In this document: in pieces, positions 7,518 to 14,140 of the stretch | How the letters are laid out: each line of letters begins with the position of its first letter | Position numbering within the stretch: position 1 is the first letter of the stretch | Assembly (NCBI GenBank): GCA_963703555.1 | Contig: CAVPEV010000037.1 | Span: forward strand, 1-32,399 | Direction of reading: 5' to 3' | From: CAVPEV01 sp963703555 | GTDB lineage: Bacteria; Actinomycetota; Actinomycetes; Actinomycetales; Cellulomonadaceae | DNA: 32,399 bases | Notes under the pieces: model-generated | What the model saw: only the letters and a program-made list of their open reading frames with translations | What the model was told of the DNA's origin: nothing | Databases searched by the model: none | Program-made: the position numbers and the translations under genes

Positions 7518-7523
7518 TACGCT
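7518..7523 (+). promoter_or_regulatory. leaderless -10 element of ybaK
   Basis: TACGCT ends 6 nt before the GTG at 7530, with no Shine-Dalgarno sequence in between. No clear -35 is visible. Confidence 0.5.
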
Positions 7524-7529
7524 GGGCCC

Positions 7530-8030
7530 GTGAGGCGCACGGGGTCACCGGCCACGCCGGCGCTGGTCGCACTGGATGCCGCCGGGGTGGACTGCACCGT
7601 GCACGCCTACCGGCACGACCCGGCCGGCACCGTGGGCTACGCGCCCGAGGCAGCGGCCGCGCTGGCGGTGGATCCGGACCGGGTCCTCAAGACCCTCGTG
7701 ACGGTGACCGACGGTGAGCTCACGGTCGCCGTCGTGCCGGCGAGCGCCCGGCTCGACCTCAAGGCGCTCGCACGGGCCCGCGGTGCGAGCCGGGCCGCCA
7801 TGGCCGATCCGCACGTCGCCGAGCGCGCCACGGGGTACGTCGTGGGCGGGATCTCGCCGGTCGGCCAGCGCTCGGCGCACCCGACGGTGGTGGACTCCTC
7901 GATCCAGCGGTTCGCCACGGTGCTCGTCTCGGCCGGACGCCGCGGGCTCGACGTCGAGCTCTCCCCGGCAGACCTGGTGCGCGTCACCGGGGCGACGATC
8001 GCCGACATCGCCCGACCGGCGCACGGCTGA
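7530..8030 (+). CDS. ybaK: YbaK/EbsC-type aminoacyl-tRNA deacylase
   Basis: A 166-residue single-domain protein of the YbaK/ProX editing family, which hydrolyses mischarged tRNA such as Cys-tRNA(Pro) in the cytosol. The conserved lysine is K54 in RVLKTLV, and the substrate-loop motif GGISPVGQR occupies 106-114. Full length is typical for stand-alone YbaK (about 155-170). The GTG start at 7530 is supported by the TANNNT -10 element 6 nt upstream. It is followed closely by a YggS-type gene, probably in one transcript. Exact tRNA substrate is not determinable here. Confidence 0.88.
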   Translation: MRRTGSPATPALVALDAAGVDCTVHAYRHDPAGTVGYAPEAAAALAVDPDRVLKTLVTVTDGELTVAVVPASARLDLKALARARGASRAAMADPHVAERATGYVVGGISPVGQRSAHPTVVDSSIQRFATVLVSAGRRGLDVELSPADLVRVTGATIADIARPAHG

Positions 8031-8076
8031 GGCGGTCGACGTGGACACCTGGCGACCGGACCGGGAGCCGACGGGC

Positions 8077-8847
8077 GTGAGCGAGGGCCGAGCCTCGGAC
8101 AGGGCTGATCGGCTGGAGCCGGACGTGGCCCTCGTGGCCGCCCGGATCGGCCAGGTGCGCGCGCGGATCGCGGCCGCCGAGAGCGCGGCCGGCCGGCCCG
8201 TGGGTCAGGTACGGCTGCTGCTCGCCACGAAGACGCAGCCGGCGTGCGTCGTCCGGGCCGCGGTGCTGGCCGACGCGGCCGCCCGGGATGCCGGGGCACC
8301 CGGCGGGCCCGCGCTGGTCGGGGAGAACCGCGTCCAGGAGCTGGTGGCCAAGGGCCCGGTGCTGGCCGAGCTCGGTGTGCCCGCACACCTGATCGGTCCG
8401 CTGCAGCGCAACAAGGTGGTCCAGGCCGTGCGCTGGGCAGCCTGCGTGCAGACCGTCGATTCCCTGGCCCTTGCCGAACGGCTCGCCGCCCGCACGACCA
8501 CCCACCCGCTCGCGGTGATGGTCCAGGTCAACGTCTCGGGAGAGGCGACCAAGCACGGCGTGCCCCCGGCGGAGGCCGTGGACCTCGCCTGCGCCGTCGC
8601 CGCCCTGCCCGGCCTGGACCTGCGGGGGCTGATGACCATCGGTGCCCACAGCGACGACCGCCGCACGGTGCGGACCGGCTTCGCCCTGCTCCGCCGCCTG
8701 CGCGACGCGGTACGCGACTCCGGCGGGCCGGGCACGGACCGGGCCGACCAGCTGTCCATGGGGATGAGCGCGGACCTGGCGGATGCCGTCGCCGAGGGGG
8801 CCACGCTCGTGCGCGTCGGGTCGGCCGTCTTCGGCGGCCGCAGCTGA
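8077..8847 (+). CDS. YggS/PLPBP-family pyridoxal-phosphate homeostasis protein
   Basis: A 256-residue PLP-binding protein with an alanine-racemase-like fold, involved in vitamin B6 and amino acid homeostasis without known catalytic turnover. The PLP lysine is K52 in LLATKTQPA. GENRVQEL (82-89), HLIGPLQRNK (104-113) and LSMGMSADL match the family (usual forms GENYVQE and HFIGHLQ.NK). GTG at 8077 has GGGAG 10 nt upstream; an alternative in-frame GTG at 8041, 10 nt after the ybaK stop, would add 12 residues. In many actinobacteria this gene sits in the ftsZ-sepF region; here it follows ybaK. A second copy elsewhere cannot be excluded. Confidence 0.88.
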   Translation: MSEGRASDRADRLEPDVALVAARIGQVRARIAAAESAAGRPVGQVRLLLATKTQPACVVRAAVLADAAARDAGAPGGPALVGENRVQELVAKGPVLAELGVPAHLIGPLQRNKVVQAVRWAACVQTVDSLALAERLAARTTTHPLAVMVQVNVSGEATKHGVPPAEAVDLACAVAALPGLDLRGLMTIGAHSDDRRTVRTGFALLRRLRDAVRDSGGPGTDRADQLSMGMSADLADAVAEGATLVRVGSAVFGGRS

Positions 8848-8873
8848 CCGCCGCGGCGCACGGCAGGCGGGCG

Positions 8874-8893
8874 GCGTGCGTGCTCAGGCACGC
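8874..8893. terminator. hairpin between convergent genes
   Basis: GCGTGC (8874-8879) pairs with GCACGC (8888-8893) across an 8-nt loop, in the 61-bp gap between the convergent yggS-like and lplA-like genes. It could terminate both transcripts. There is no T-tract. Confidence 0.4.
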
Positions 8894-8930
8894 GGGCGGT
8901 CCACCGGCTCACGGCACGCGGGCGGTCCAC
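8882..8930. repeat. direct duplication spanning the lplA stop codon
   Basis: An 18-bp exact repeat (8887-8904 and 8913-8930), extended to about 24 bp with one indel by flanking GCTCA, has a 26-bp period. The inner copy encodes the last residues and stop of the lipoate ligase; the outer copy lies beyond it. This looks like a recent tandem duplication of the gene's 3' end. Confidence 0.75.
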
Positions 8931-9985
8931 TCCGGGTTGGCGAACTTCGTGCGAACCAGCTCCTCGGCGCGCGTCAGCTCCTCGGGGCGCAGCCGGCCCT
9001 CCACCGTGGCATACCGGGACCGGAAGTGCGCGGCGAACGCGTCGATCACCTGCTCGCGGGGCAGATGGGTCTGCGAGCGCACCGGGTCGACCCGCTTGTT
9101 GGCGCTCGCCGTGCCCTTGTCGGAGAGCTTCTCCCGGCCGATCCGCAGCACCTGGAGCATCTTGTCCGCGTCGATGTCGTAGGACATCGTCATGTGGTGC
9201 AGCACGGCACCGCCAGCCAGGCGCTTCTGCGCGGACCCGGCGAGCTTGCCCGCCGGGGAGGCGACGTCGTTCAGCCCGGAGAACTGCGCCTGGACGCCAA
9301 CGTCGGCCAACGCGCCGATCACCCAGTCGTCGAGGAACCGGTAGGACTGCTCGAAGCTCAGGCCGTCGACCAACGACGCCGGCACGACGAGCGAGAACGT
9401 GATGCAGTTGCCGGCCTCCATGAACATCGCACCGCCGCCGGAGATCCGCCGCACCACCGTGACCCCCAGCCGCTCGGCCGCCGCCAGGTCCACCTCGTTG
9501 CGCAGCGACTGGAAGGACCCGATGATCACGGCGGGGTCGACCCACTCCCAGAACCGCAGGGTGGGACCGCGGCGCCCGGCGGCCAGCTCCTCGGTGAGCA
9601 CCTGGTCGAGGGCGGCGTTCATCGCCGGGGTCACCGGCCCCGGCCGCAGCACCTCGAAGGTGTGGTCCTGCCATCCGGACGCGTGGCCCAGTGCCCGCCG
9701 GACCGCGATCGCCACCGACTCCGCGTCGAAGCCGACCATCGTCACCCGACCGTCCAGGGCACCCGAGGCCTCGGCGGCCTGCAGCGCCCTGTCGACCGCT
9801 CCGGCCAGCTCGGGAGTGCGCGCCTCGGCATCGGCACCTACCAGGGCGCCGTCGATGACGGACAGCGCCGTGTCCGGCTCGAGGAAGAAGTCGCCACTGA
9901 CCACCGCCGACGCCAGCACGCCATCGACGACGTCGACGTCCACCGCCACGAGCTTGCCGCCGGGAACCTTGTACTCACCGTGCAC
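8909..9985 (-). CDS. lplA: lipoate-protein ligase A with N-terminal accessory domain
   Basis: A 358-residue cytosolic enzyme that attaches lipoate to E2/GcvH domains using ATP. The catalytic domain (about 110-350) has RRISGGGAMFMEAGN (179-193) and the lysine motif GKLAGSAQKR (246-255, K247), which contact lipoyl-AMP. The first 100 residues, starting MHGEYKVPGGKL, resemble the accessory domain that follows the catalytic domain in E. coli LplA and is a separate LplB protein in Thermoplasma; here it is fused in front. The start GTG at 9985 is supported by the conserved N-terminus and a -10 TACAGT exactly 6 nt upstream. It is convergent with the yggS-like gene. Whether it acts on free lipoate or also octanoate is unknown. 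Confidence 0.88.
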   Translation of the reverse strand: MHGEYKVPGGKLVAVDVDVVDGVLASAVVSGDFFLEPDTALSVIDGALVGADAEARTPELAGAVDRALQAAEASGALDGRVTMVGFDAESVAIAVRRALGHASGWQDHTFEVLRPGPVTPAMNAALDQVLTEELAAGRRGPTLRFWEWVDPAVIIGSFQSLRNEVDLAAAERLGVTVVRRISGGGAMFMEAGNCITFSLVVPASLVDGLSFEQSYRFLDDWVIGALADVGVQAQFSGLNDVASPAGKLAGSAQKRLAGGAVLHHMTMSYDIDADKMLQVLRIGREKLSDKGTASANKRVDPVRSQTHLPREQVIDAFAAHFRSRYATVEGRLRPEELTRAEELVRTKFANPEWTARVP

Positions 9986-9991
9986 CGGGAC

Positions 9992-9997
9992 ACTGTA
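9992..9997 (-). promoter_or_regulatory. leaderless -10 element of lplA
   Basis: On the minus strand TACAGT is followed by 6 nt (GTCCCG) and the GTG start at 9985. No Shine-Dalgarno sequence is present. Confidence 0.55.
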
Positions 9998-10027
9998 GGT
10001 CGCCAGACGCGGTGCGCGGCGCGCGGC

Positions 10028-10072
10028 GCCGGGACGTATGCCCCGCCGGGACGTATGCCGCGCCGGGACGTG
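10028..10072. repeat. three 17-bp tandem repeats upstream of the lplA promoter
   Basis: Units begin at 10028, 10045 and 10062. The first two are GCCGGGACGTATGCC plus CC or GC; the third diverges after GCCGGGACGT. They lie about 43-87 bp upstream of the predicted lplA transcription start, outside any gene, so they could be iterated binding sites or simple repeat expansion. Confidence 0.6.
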
Positions 10073-10103
10073 CGCGACACCGCGACGGTGCCGGAGCGCC
10101 GGT

Positions 10104-10133
10104 CGGTCAGCCGGCCCGGCCGGTCAGCCGGCC
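10104..10133. repeat. 17-bp-period duplication at the stop codon of the anchored protein gene
   Basis: CGGTCAGCCGGCC occurs at 10104-10116 and 10121-10133. The inner copy contains the stop codon of the gene at 10124; the outer copy lies just past it. It resembles the 3'-end duplication at lplA. Confidence 0.6.
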
Positions 10134-11005
10134 GACGCGGGGCTCGAGGCTGTCCCGGCGCCCTCGAGCGCAGCGACCGCGGACGCCGCTCGCGCCTGCA
10201 CCATGGCGTCCAGGTCCGCGGGGCTGCCCAGGTCGTCGCGCGACCCGTCCGGCGGCACCGCGACCACGGTCCATGACACGATCGCGTTGCCGACCAGCAC
10301 GTACCCGCTCACCTCGGGTGAGACCACGCCGGCCCGGGACTCCTCGCGCTGCTGGGCCAGCGACGGGTACCGGCCCTGGGCCTCGGTCGCCGGGGCCGTC
10401 GTCCACGTCGTCACGTCACCGGTGCCGGCGGTGACCAGGCTGAACGTGGGGCAGGCGTCGATCGTGGAGACCAGCGCGCGGAACGCCGACTGCGCGTCGG
10501 ACGCCGAGCCGAGCAGGAGCACGTGCTGGTCGACCCGCACCCGGTCGCCCGCCCATGTCCGGGTGTCGTGCACGACCGGAGGGTCGGCGACGACCGTCAC
10601 CGCCGTGGTGCACTGGCCCGGGTCCACCGCCGCGCCGGCGGGCAGCCCCCACGTGGTGTCCGGCGCACCCGGCCGCAGCGAGCCACCTGCCCCGGGCACC
10701 CTGGCGATGACGTCCCCGGTCGTGAGGAACAGGCTGGCCAGGCTCGCCTCGTCGAACACGGCGGTGACCGCGACGTCGGGGGCCACGGTCGTCGCCGACG
10801 GGGTCGGCGACTGCGTAGACGCATCGCTCGGCGAGCCGGTCGCCCCCGCCCAGACGCCCGAACCGACGGTGTCCCACGGGCGCGTCACCGCGACGACCAG
10901 GCCCGCCAGCGTCAGGGTGAGGAGGACCACCGCGGTGCCAACGCGAGCCGCCCGCCGGCGTGGACCGGGCTCGCCGGCGTGCTGGCCCTGCGGGGTCATG
11001 GACAC
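10124..11005 (-). CDS. membrane-anchored extracytoplasmic protein of unknown function
   Basis: A protein of about 293 residues with a short Arg-rich cytosolic N-terminus, one transmembrane helix (about 22-42) with no clear cleavage site, a Ser/Thr/Pro-rich linker (about 55-75) and a roughly 220-residue exported domain. Two cysteines (in GQCTTAV and DACPTFS, about 53 residues apart) could form a disulfide. The layout loosely recalls the extracellular PknH-type sensor domains of actinobacteria, but I see no decisive motif. Start codons GTG 11005 (GAGGAG 5 nt upstream) and ATG 10999 are both plausible; a GTG at 11011 overlaps the ribosome binding site. It is not obviously co-functional with lplA or cimA on either side. 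Confidence 0.7.
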   Translation of the reverse strand: MSMTPQGQHAGEPGPRRRAARVGTAVVLLTLTLAGLVVAVTRPWDTVGSGVWAGATGSPSDASTQSPTPSATTVAPDVAVTAVFDEASLASLFLTTGDVIARVPGAGGSLRPGAPDTTWGLPAGAAVDPGQCTTAVTVVADPPVVHDTRTWAGDRVRVDQHVLLLGSASDAQSAFRALVSTIDACPTFSLVTAGTGDVTTWTTAPATEAQGRYPSLAQQREESRAGVVSPEVSGYVLVGNAIVSWTVVAVPPDGSRDDLGSPADLDAMVQARAASAVAALEGAGTASSPASAG

Positions 11006-11041
11006 CGACACTCCTCACCCGGTGCAGCGTGGACGCCCCCG

Positions 11042-11071
11042 AGCCTACGAGGGCCACGGCCGACCGGTCGA
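11042..11071 (-). promoter_or_regulatory. candidate promoter of the anchored protein gene
   Basis: On the minus strand TCGACC (11066-11071), an 18-bp spacer and TAGGCT (11042-11047) resemble -35 and -10 elements, giving a leader of about 30 nt that carries GAGGAG. Confidence 0.4.
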
Positions 11072-11131
11072 CCGCCGCGCGGGACCGTGGCAGGCGTGGC
11101 CCGGCCGGATGATGCCGGCGGCCCGTAGCGG

Positions 11132-12763
11132 TCAGCGCGGGACGACACCGCGGTGGCGCAGTCCCCACACGGCGGAGTCGGTCAGTGCCTCCCAGGCTGC
11201 CTCGATGAGGTCCGGGCCCACCCCGACGGTGCTCCACGTGCCCGCGCCGTCCGACGTCTCGATGAGGACCCGGGTCACCGCGTCCGTCCCGTGCATGGCA
11301 TCGAGGATGCGGACCTTGAAGTCGACCAGCTCGAAGGCGGCCAGCTCCGGGTAGGGGCCGAGCAACGCCTGCCGCAGCGCGTGGTCCAGGGCGTTGACCG
11401 GCCCGTTGCCCTCGCCGGTGCTGACGATCCGCTCGCCCCCGGCGTGCAGCTTGACCGTGGCCTCCGCGGCCGCCGGTACCTGCGTTCCACCGGTGCGCTC
11501 GACGATCGTCCGCCAGCTCTCCACCCGGAAGTAGTCCGGCCGGGCCCCCTCGACCTCCTCGATGAGGAGCAGCTCGAAGGAGGCGTCCGCCGCGTCGAAC
11601 GTGTAGCCCTGCGCCTCCATGTCCTTCACCCGCTGGGTGACCCGGGTGAGGACGTCGTCCCGCCCGGCCAGGTCGAAGCCCAGCTCCCGTCCCTTGAGCT
11701 CCACCGAGGCCCGGCCGGCCATCTCCGAGACGAGCATCCGCATGTCGTTGCCGACGAGCACGGGGTCGGTGTGCTGGTACAGGTCCGGGTCCACCCGGAT
11801 CGCCGACGCGTGCAGGCCCGCCTTGTGCGCGAACGCGCTGGCGCCGACGTAGGGCTGCCGAGCGAACGGGGCGATGTTGGTGATCTCGCTGACGGCGTGG
11901 GACACCCGCGTCAGCTCGGCCAACCTGGGCGGGCCGTCGACCGCGGGGGCTAGCACGGCGCGGCCCAACTTGAGTTCGAGGTTCGCCACGACGCTGAGCA
12001 GGTCGGCGTTGCCGGTCCGCTCCCCGTAGCCGTTGACGGTGCCCTGCACGTGCACGCACCCGGCCTGGACCGCGGCCAGCGTGTTGGCCACGGCGCAGCC
12101 GCTGTCGTTGTGCGCGTGCATGCCGAGCCGGACGTCGGCCCCGAGGTGCCCGCGCAGGTCCGTGACGATCTCGCTCACCCAGGCGGGGACCATCCCGCCG
12201 TTGGTGTCGCACAGCGTGACGCACTCCGCGCCCGCCTCGAAGGCGGCGACGACCCCGGCGCGCGCGTGGTCCGGGTGGACGCGGTAGCCGTCGAAGAAGT
12301 GCTCGGCGTCGACGACCACGCGGCGCCCCTCGCCGACGAGCAGTGCCACGGTGTCGGAGATCATCGCGAGGTTCTCCGCCGGGGTGGTGCGCAGCGCCCG
12401 TTCGACGTGGCGCAGGTCCGTCTTGGCGACGAGCGTCACGACCGGCGTGCCTGCGTCGAGCAGGGCGCGGACCTGCGGGTCGCCCGCCGCCGCCACGCCC
12501 GGCTTGCGGGTCGCACCGAACGCCGCGAGCACGGCGTGGTGCAGCTGCAGCTCGGTGGCGGCCCGGGCGAAGAACTCGGTGTCCTTGGGGATCGCACCGG
12601 GCCAGCCCCCCTCGATGTAGCCGACGCCCAGCTCGTCCAGCAGCGGGGCGATGGCCAGCTTGTCGGCCACGGACAGGTTCATGCCCTCCTGCTGGGCACC
12701 GTCCCGCAGGGTGGTGTCGTACACGTCGAACGGCGGCGGCCCGGCGGCGGTCTCGGTGGTCAC
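11132..12763 (-). CDS. cimA: (R)-citramalate synthase, LeuA-like family
   Basis: A 543-residue enzyme of the alpha-isopropylmalate/homocitrate synthase family. It condenses pyruvate with acetyl-CoA to citramalate, the first step of a threonine-independent route to 2-oxobutyrate and isoleucine. The TIM barrel (about 12-280) has DTTLRDGAQQEG (16-27, R20/D21) and GMHAHND with metal-binding H216/H218, and ends in GERTGNADL. EGGWPGAIPKD (51-61) is characteristic of the citramalate-synthase branch rather than LeuA. A C-terminal regulatory (LeuA dimer) domain follows (about 410-540). GTG 12763 has GAGGAGAG upstream; the leader upstream carries an attenuator with Val/Ile codons, which supports a role in Ile/Val supply. 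Biochemical specificity is inferred from the subfamily. Confidence 0.87.
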   Translation of the reverse strand: MTTETAAGPPPFDVYDTTLRDGAQQEGMNLSVADKLAIAPLLDELGVGYIEGGWPGAIPKDTEFFARAATELQLHHAVLAAFGATRKPGVAAAGDPQVRALLDAGTPVVTLVAKTDLRHVERALRTTPAENLAMISDTVALLVGEGRRVVVDAEHFFDGYRVHPDHARAGVVAAFEAGAECVTLCDTNGGMVPAWVSEIVTDLRGHLGADVRLGMHAHNDSGCAVANTLAAVQAGCVHVQGTVNGYGERTGNADLLSVVANLELKLGRAVLAPAVDGPPRLAELTRVSHAVSEITNIAPFARQPYVGASAFAHKAGLHASAIRVDPDLYQHTDPVLVGNDMRMLVSEMAGRASVELKGRELGFDLAGRDDVLTRVTQRVKDMEAQGYTFDAADASFELLLIEEVEGARPDYFRVESWRTIVERTGGTQVPAAAEATVKLHAGGERIVSTGEGNGPVNALDHALRQALLGPYPELAAFELVDFKVRILDAMHGTDAVTRVLIETSDGAGTWSTVGVGPDLIEAAWEALTDSAVWGLRHRGVVPR

Positions 12764-12818
12764 AGCGAACTCTCCTCGCAGGGGGCGCACCGCACCGGGC
12801 ACCCGGGGACGGTGAACG

Positions 12819-12848
12819 AAAAAGGACCCCCCGGGGTTCGGGAGGTCC
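12819..12848 (-). terminator. attenuator terminator in the cimA leader
   Basis: In the transcript, GGACCTCCC (12848-12840) pairs with GGGGGGTCC (12832-12824), 9 bp with one G-U pair and a 7-nt loop, followed by five U residues (12823-12819). It lies 24 nt after the leader peptide stop and 55 nt before the cimA start, where a simple terminator would block the gene, so it is read as an attenuator. Confidence 0.75.
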
Positions 12849-12873
12849 GCGCGTCCGGCTGTGCCGGACGCGC
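12849..12873 (-). promoter_or_regulatory. pause-type hairpin in the cimA leader
   Basis: GCGCGTCCGGC and GCCGGACGCGC form a perfect 11-bp stem with a 3-nt loop. It begins at the stop codon of the leader peptide and directly abuts the terminator stem. A ribosome stalled on the Val/Ile codons would cover its 5' arm. Confidence 0.7.
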
Positions 12874-12908
12874 TAGGCGATGATGACGACGGTGGTCATG
12901 GACATCAT
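12873..12908 (-). CDS. leader peptide MMSMTTVVIIA for Ile/Val attenuation of cimA
   Basis: An 11-codon reading frame ending in GTC GTC ATC ATC GCC TAG: two Val codons followed by two Ile codons, right before a strong hairpin and a terminator. AGGTG lies 7 nt before the first ATG (12908). Alternatively translation starts at the ATG at 12899, with GACCAT as a -10 element 7 nt upstream. Four consecutive branched-chain codons placed before such structures are the hallmark of ribosome-mediated attenuation, known for ilv/leu genes in bacteria including actinobacteria. Starvation for Val or Ile should stall the ribosome and favour readthrough into cimA. The alternative antiterminator fold is not resolved; GGAGGTC at 12943-12949 could pair with GACCTCC in the terminator arm. 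Confidence 0.75.
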   Translation of the reverse strand: MMSMTTVVIIA

Positions 12909-12935
12909 GGTCGCACACCTGCGACCGCTGCGGGA

Positions 12936-12956
12936 CCGGCCGACCTCCTCGGCCGG
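12936..12956 (-). terminator. hairpin between ilvE and the cimA leader
   Basis: CCGGCCGA and TCGGCCGG form a perfect 8-bp stem with a 5-nt loop, 17 nt after the ilvE stop. There is no U-tract. It may end ilvE transcripts or take part in leader folding. Confidence 0.4.
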
Positions 12957-12973
12957 CCGACCGGGGCCACCGG

Positions 12974-14080
12974 TCAGCCGAGCCGGTGCATCCAGCCGTA
13001 GGTGTCCGCGGCACGTCCCCACTGGATGTCGGTGAGCTGCTCGCGCACCGCCATGGTCACCGCGCCGGCCTGGCCGTCCGCCACGGTCGCGTCGAAGTCG
13101 GCGCCGGCGAGCCGACCCACCGGCGTGATGACGGCCGCGGTGCCGCAGGCGAACACCTCACGGACCGAGCCGTCGGCGACCCCGGCGAGCAGGCCCGCGA
13201 GCGGGATCTCCGCCTCGCGCACCTCGTGACCCGCGTCGGCGAGCAGCCGTAGGACCGAGGACCGGGTGACCCCCTCGAGGATCGAGCCGGACAGCGCCGG
13301 GGTGGCCACCGAGCCGTCCGCGTGCACGACGCACAGGTTCATCCCGCCGAGCTCCTCCAGCAGCGAGTTCGTCGTCGCGTCGAGGAAGCACACCTGCTCG
13401 CAGCCCCGCTCGTACGCCTCCTGCTGGGGCAGCAGGCTGGCGGCGTAGTTGCCGCCGCACTTGGCCGCGCCCGTGCCGCCCGGGCCGGCGCGGTGGTAGT
13501 CCTGGGCGACCCAGATCGACACCGGCTGGACGCCGCCGACGAAGTAGCCGGCCACCGGCGAGGCGATGACCAGGTACTCGACCGCGTTCGCCGAGCGCAC
13601 CCCGAGGAAGGCTTCGGATGCATACATGAAGGGCCGCAGGTACAGGCTCATCTCCTCCCCCGTCGGCACCCAGTCCCGGTCCGTGCGCACCAGCGCGGTG
13701 ATCGAACCGAGGAAGTCCTCGACGGACAGCTCGGGCAGCGCCAACCGATGGGCGGACCGGGCCATCCGCGCGGCGTTCGCCCACGGCCGGAACGTCCACA
13801 CCGACCCGTCGGCGTGCTGGTAGGCCTTCAGCCCCTCGAAGATCTCCTGCGCATAGTGCAGGACGGCGGTGGCCGGGTCCAGCTGCAGGGGCCCGTAGGG
13901 CTCGATGCGCCGGTCGTGCCAGCCGTCGGCCGTGGTCCAGGAGATGCGCGCCATGTGGTCGGTGAAGACCGTGCCGAAGCGCGGTGCGGCGAGCAACTCG
14001 GCGCGCTGGGCGGCGCTCGCCGGTGCCGGGTTGCGCCGGACGCGGAACTGGTCGGCGGTGGATGCGGTCGTCGTGCTCAT
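12974..14080 (-). CDS. ilvE: branched-chain amino acid aminotransferase
   Basis: A 368-residue fold-type IV PLP enzyme that performs the last step of Ile, Val and Leu synthesis (2-oxo acid plus glutamate). The Schiff-base lysine is K207 in GTGAAKCGGNYA. Other family motifs are HYAQEIFEGLKAY (75-87), MSLYLRPFMYASE (144-156) and EELGGMNL. Length matches long bacterial and eukaryotic-type BCATs (about 360-370). The ATG at 14080 has GGGGAGAGG 8 nt upstream. It lies 60 bp after leuB and is probably co-transcribed with it. It could also use ketomethiobutyrate, as actinobacterial IlvE does. Confidence 0.95.
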   Translation of the reverse strand: MSTTTASTADQFRVRRNPAPASAAQRAELLAAPRFGTVFTDHMARISWTTADGWHDRRIEPYGPLQLDPATAVLHYAQEIFEGLKAYQHADGSVWTFRPWANAARMARSAHRLALPELSVEDFLGSITALVRTDRDWVPTGEEMSLYLRPFMYASEAFLGVRSANAVEYLVIASPVAGYFVGGVQPVSIWVAQDYHRAGPGGTGAAKCGGNYAASLLPQQEAYERGCEQVCFLDATTNSLLEELGGMNLCVVHADGSVATPALSGSILEGVTRSSVLRLLADAGHEVREAEIPLAGLLAGVADGSVREVFACGTAAVITPVGRLAGADFDATVADGQAGAVTMAVREQLTDIQWGRAADTYGWMHRLG

Positions 14081-14140
14081 TCGGGTGGCCTCTCCCCAGG
14101 GTGGTCGGTGTGGACGATGCCGATGGACGACCGGGCGGCG

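Noticed and set aside
12770..12975. T-box riboswitch upstream of cimA
   Set aside because: No T-box consensus or specifier stem is visible; the short Val/Ile-coding frame with a terminator explains the region better.
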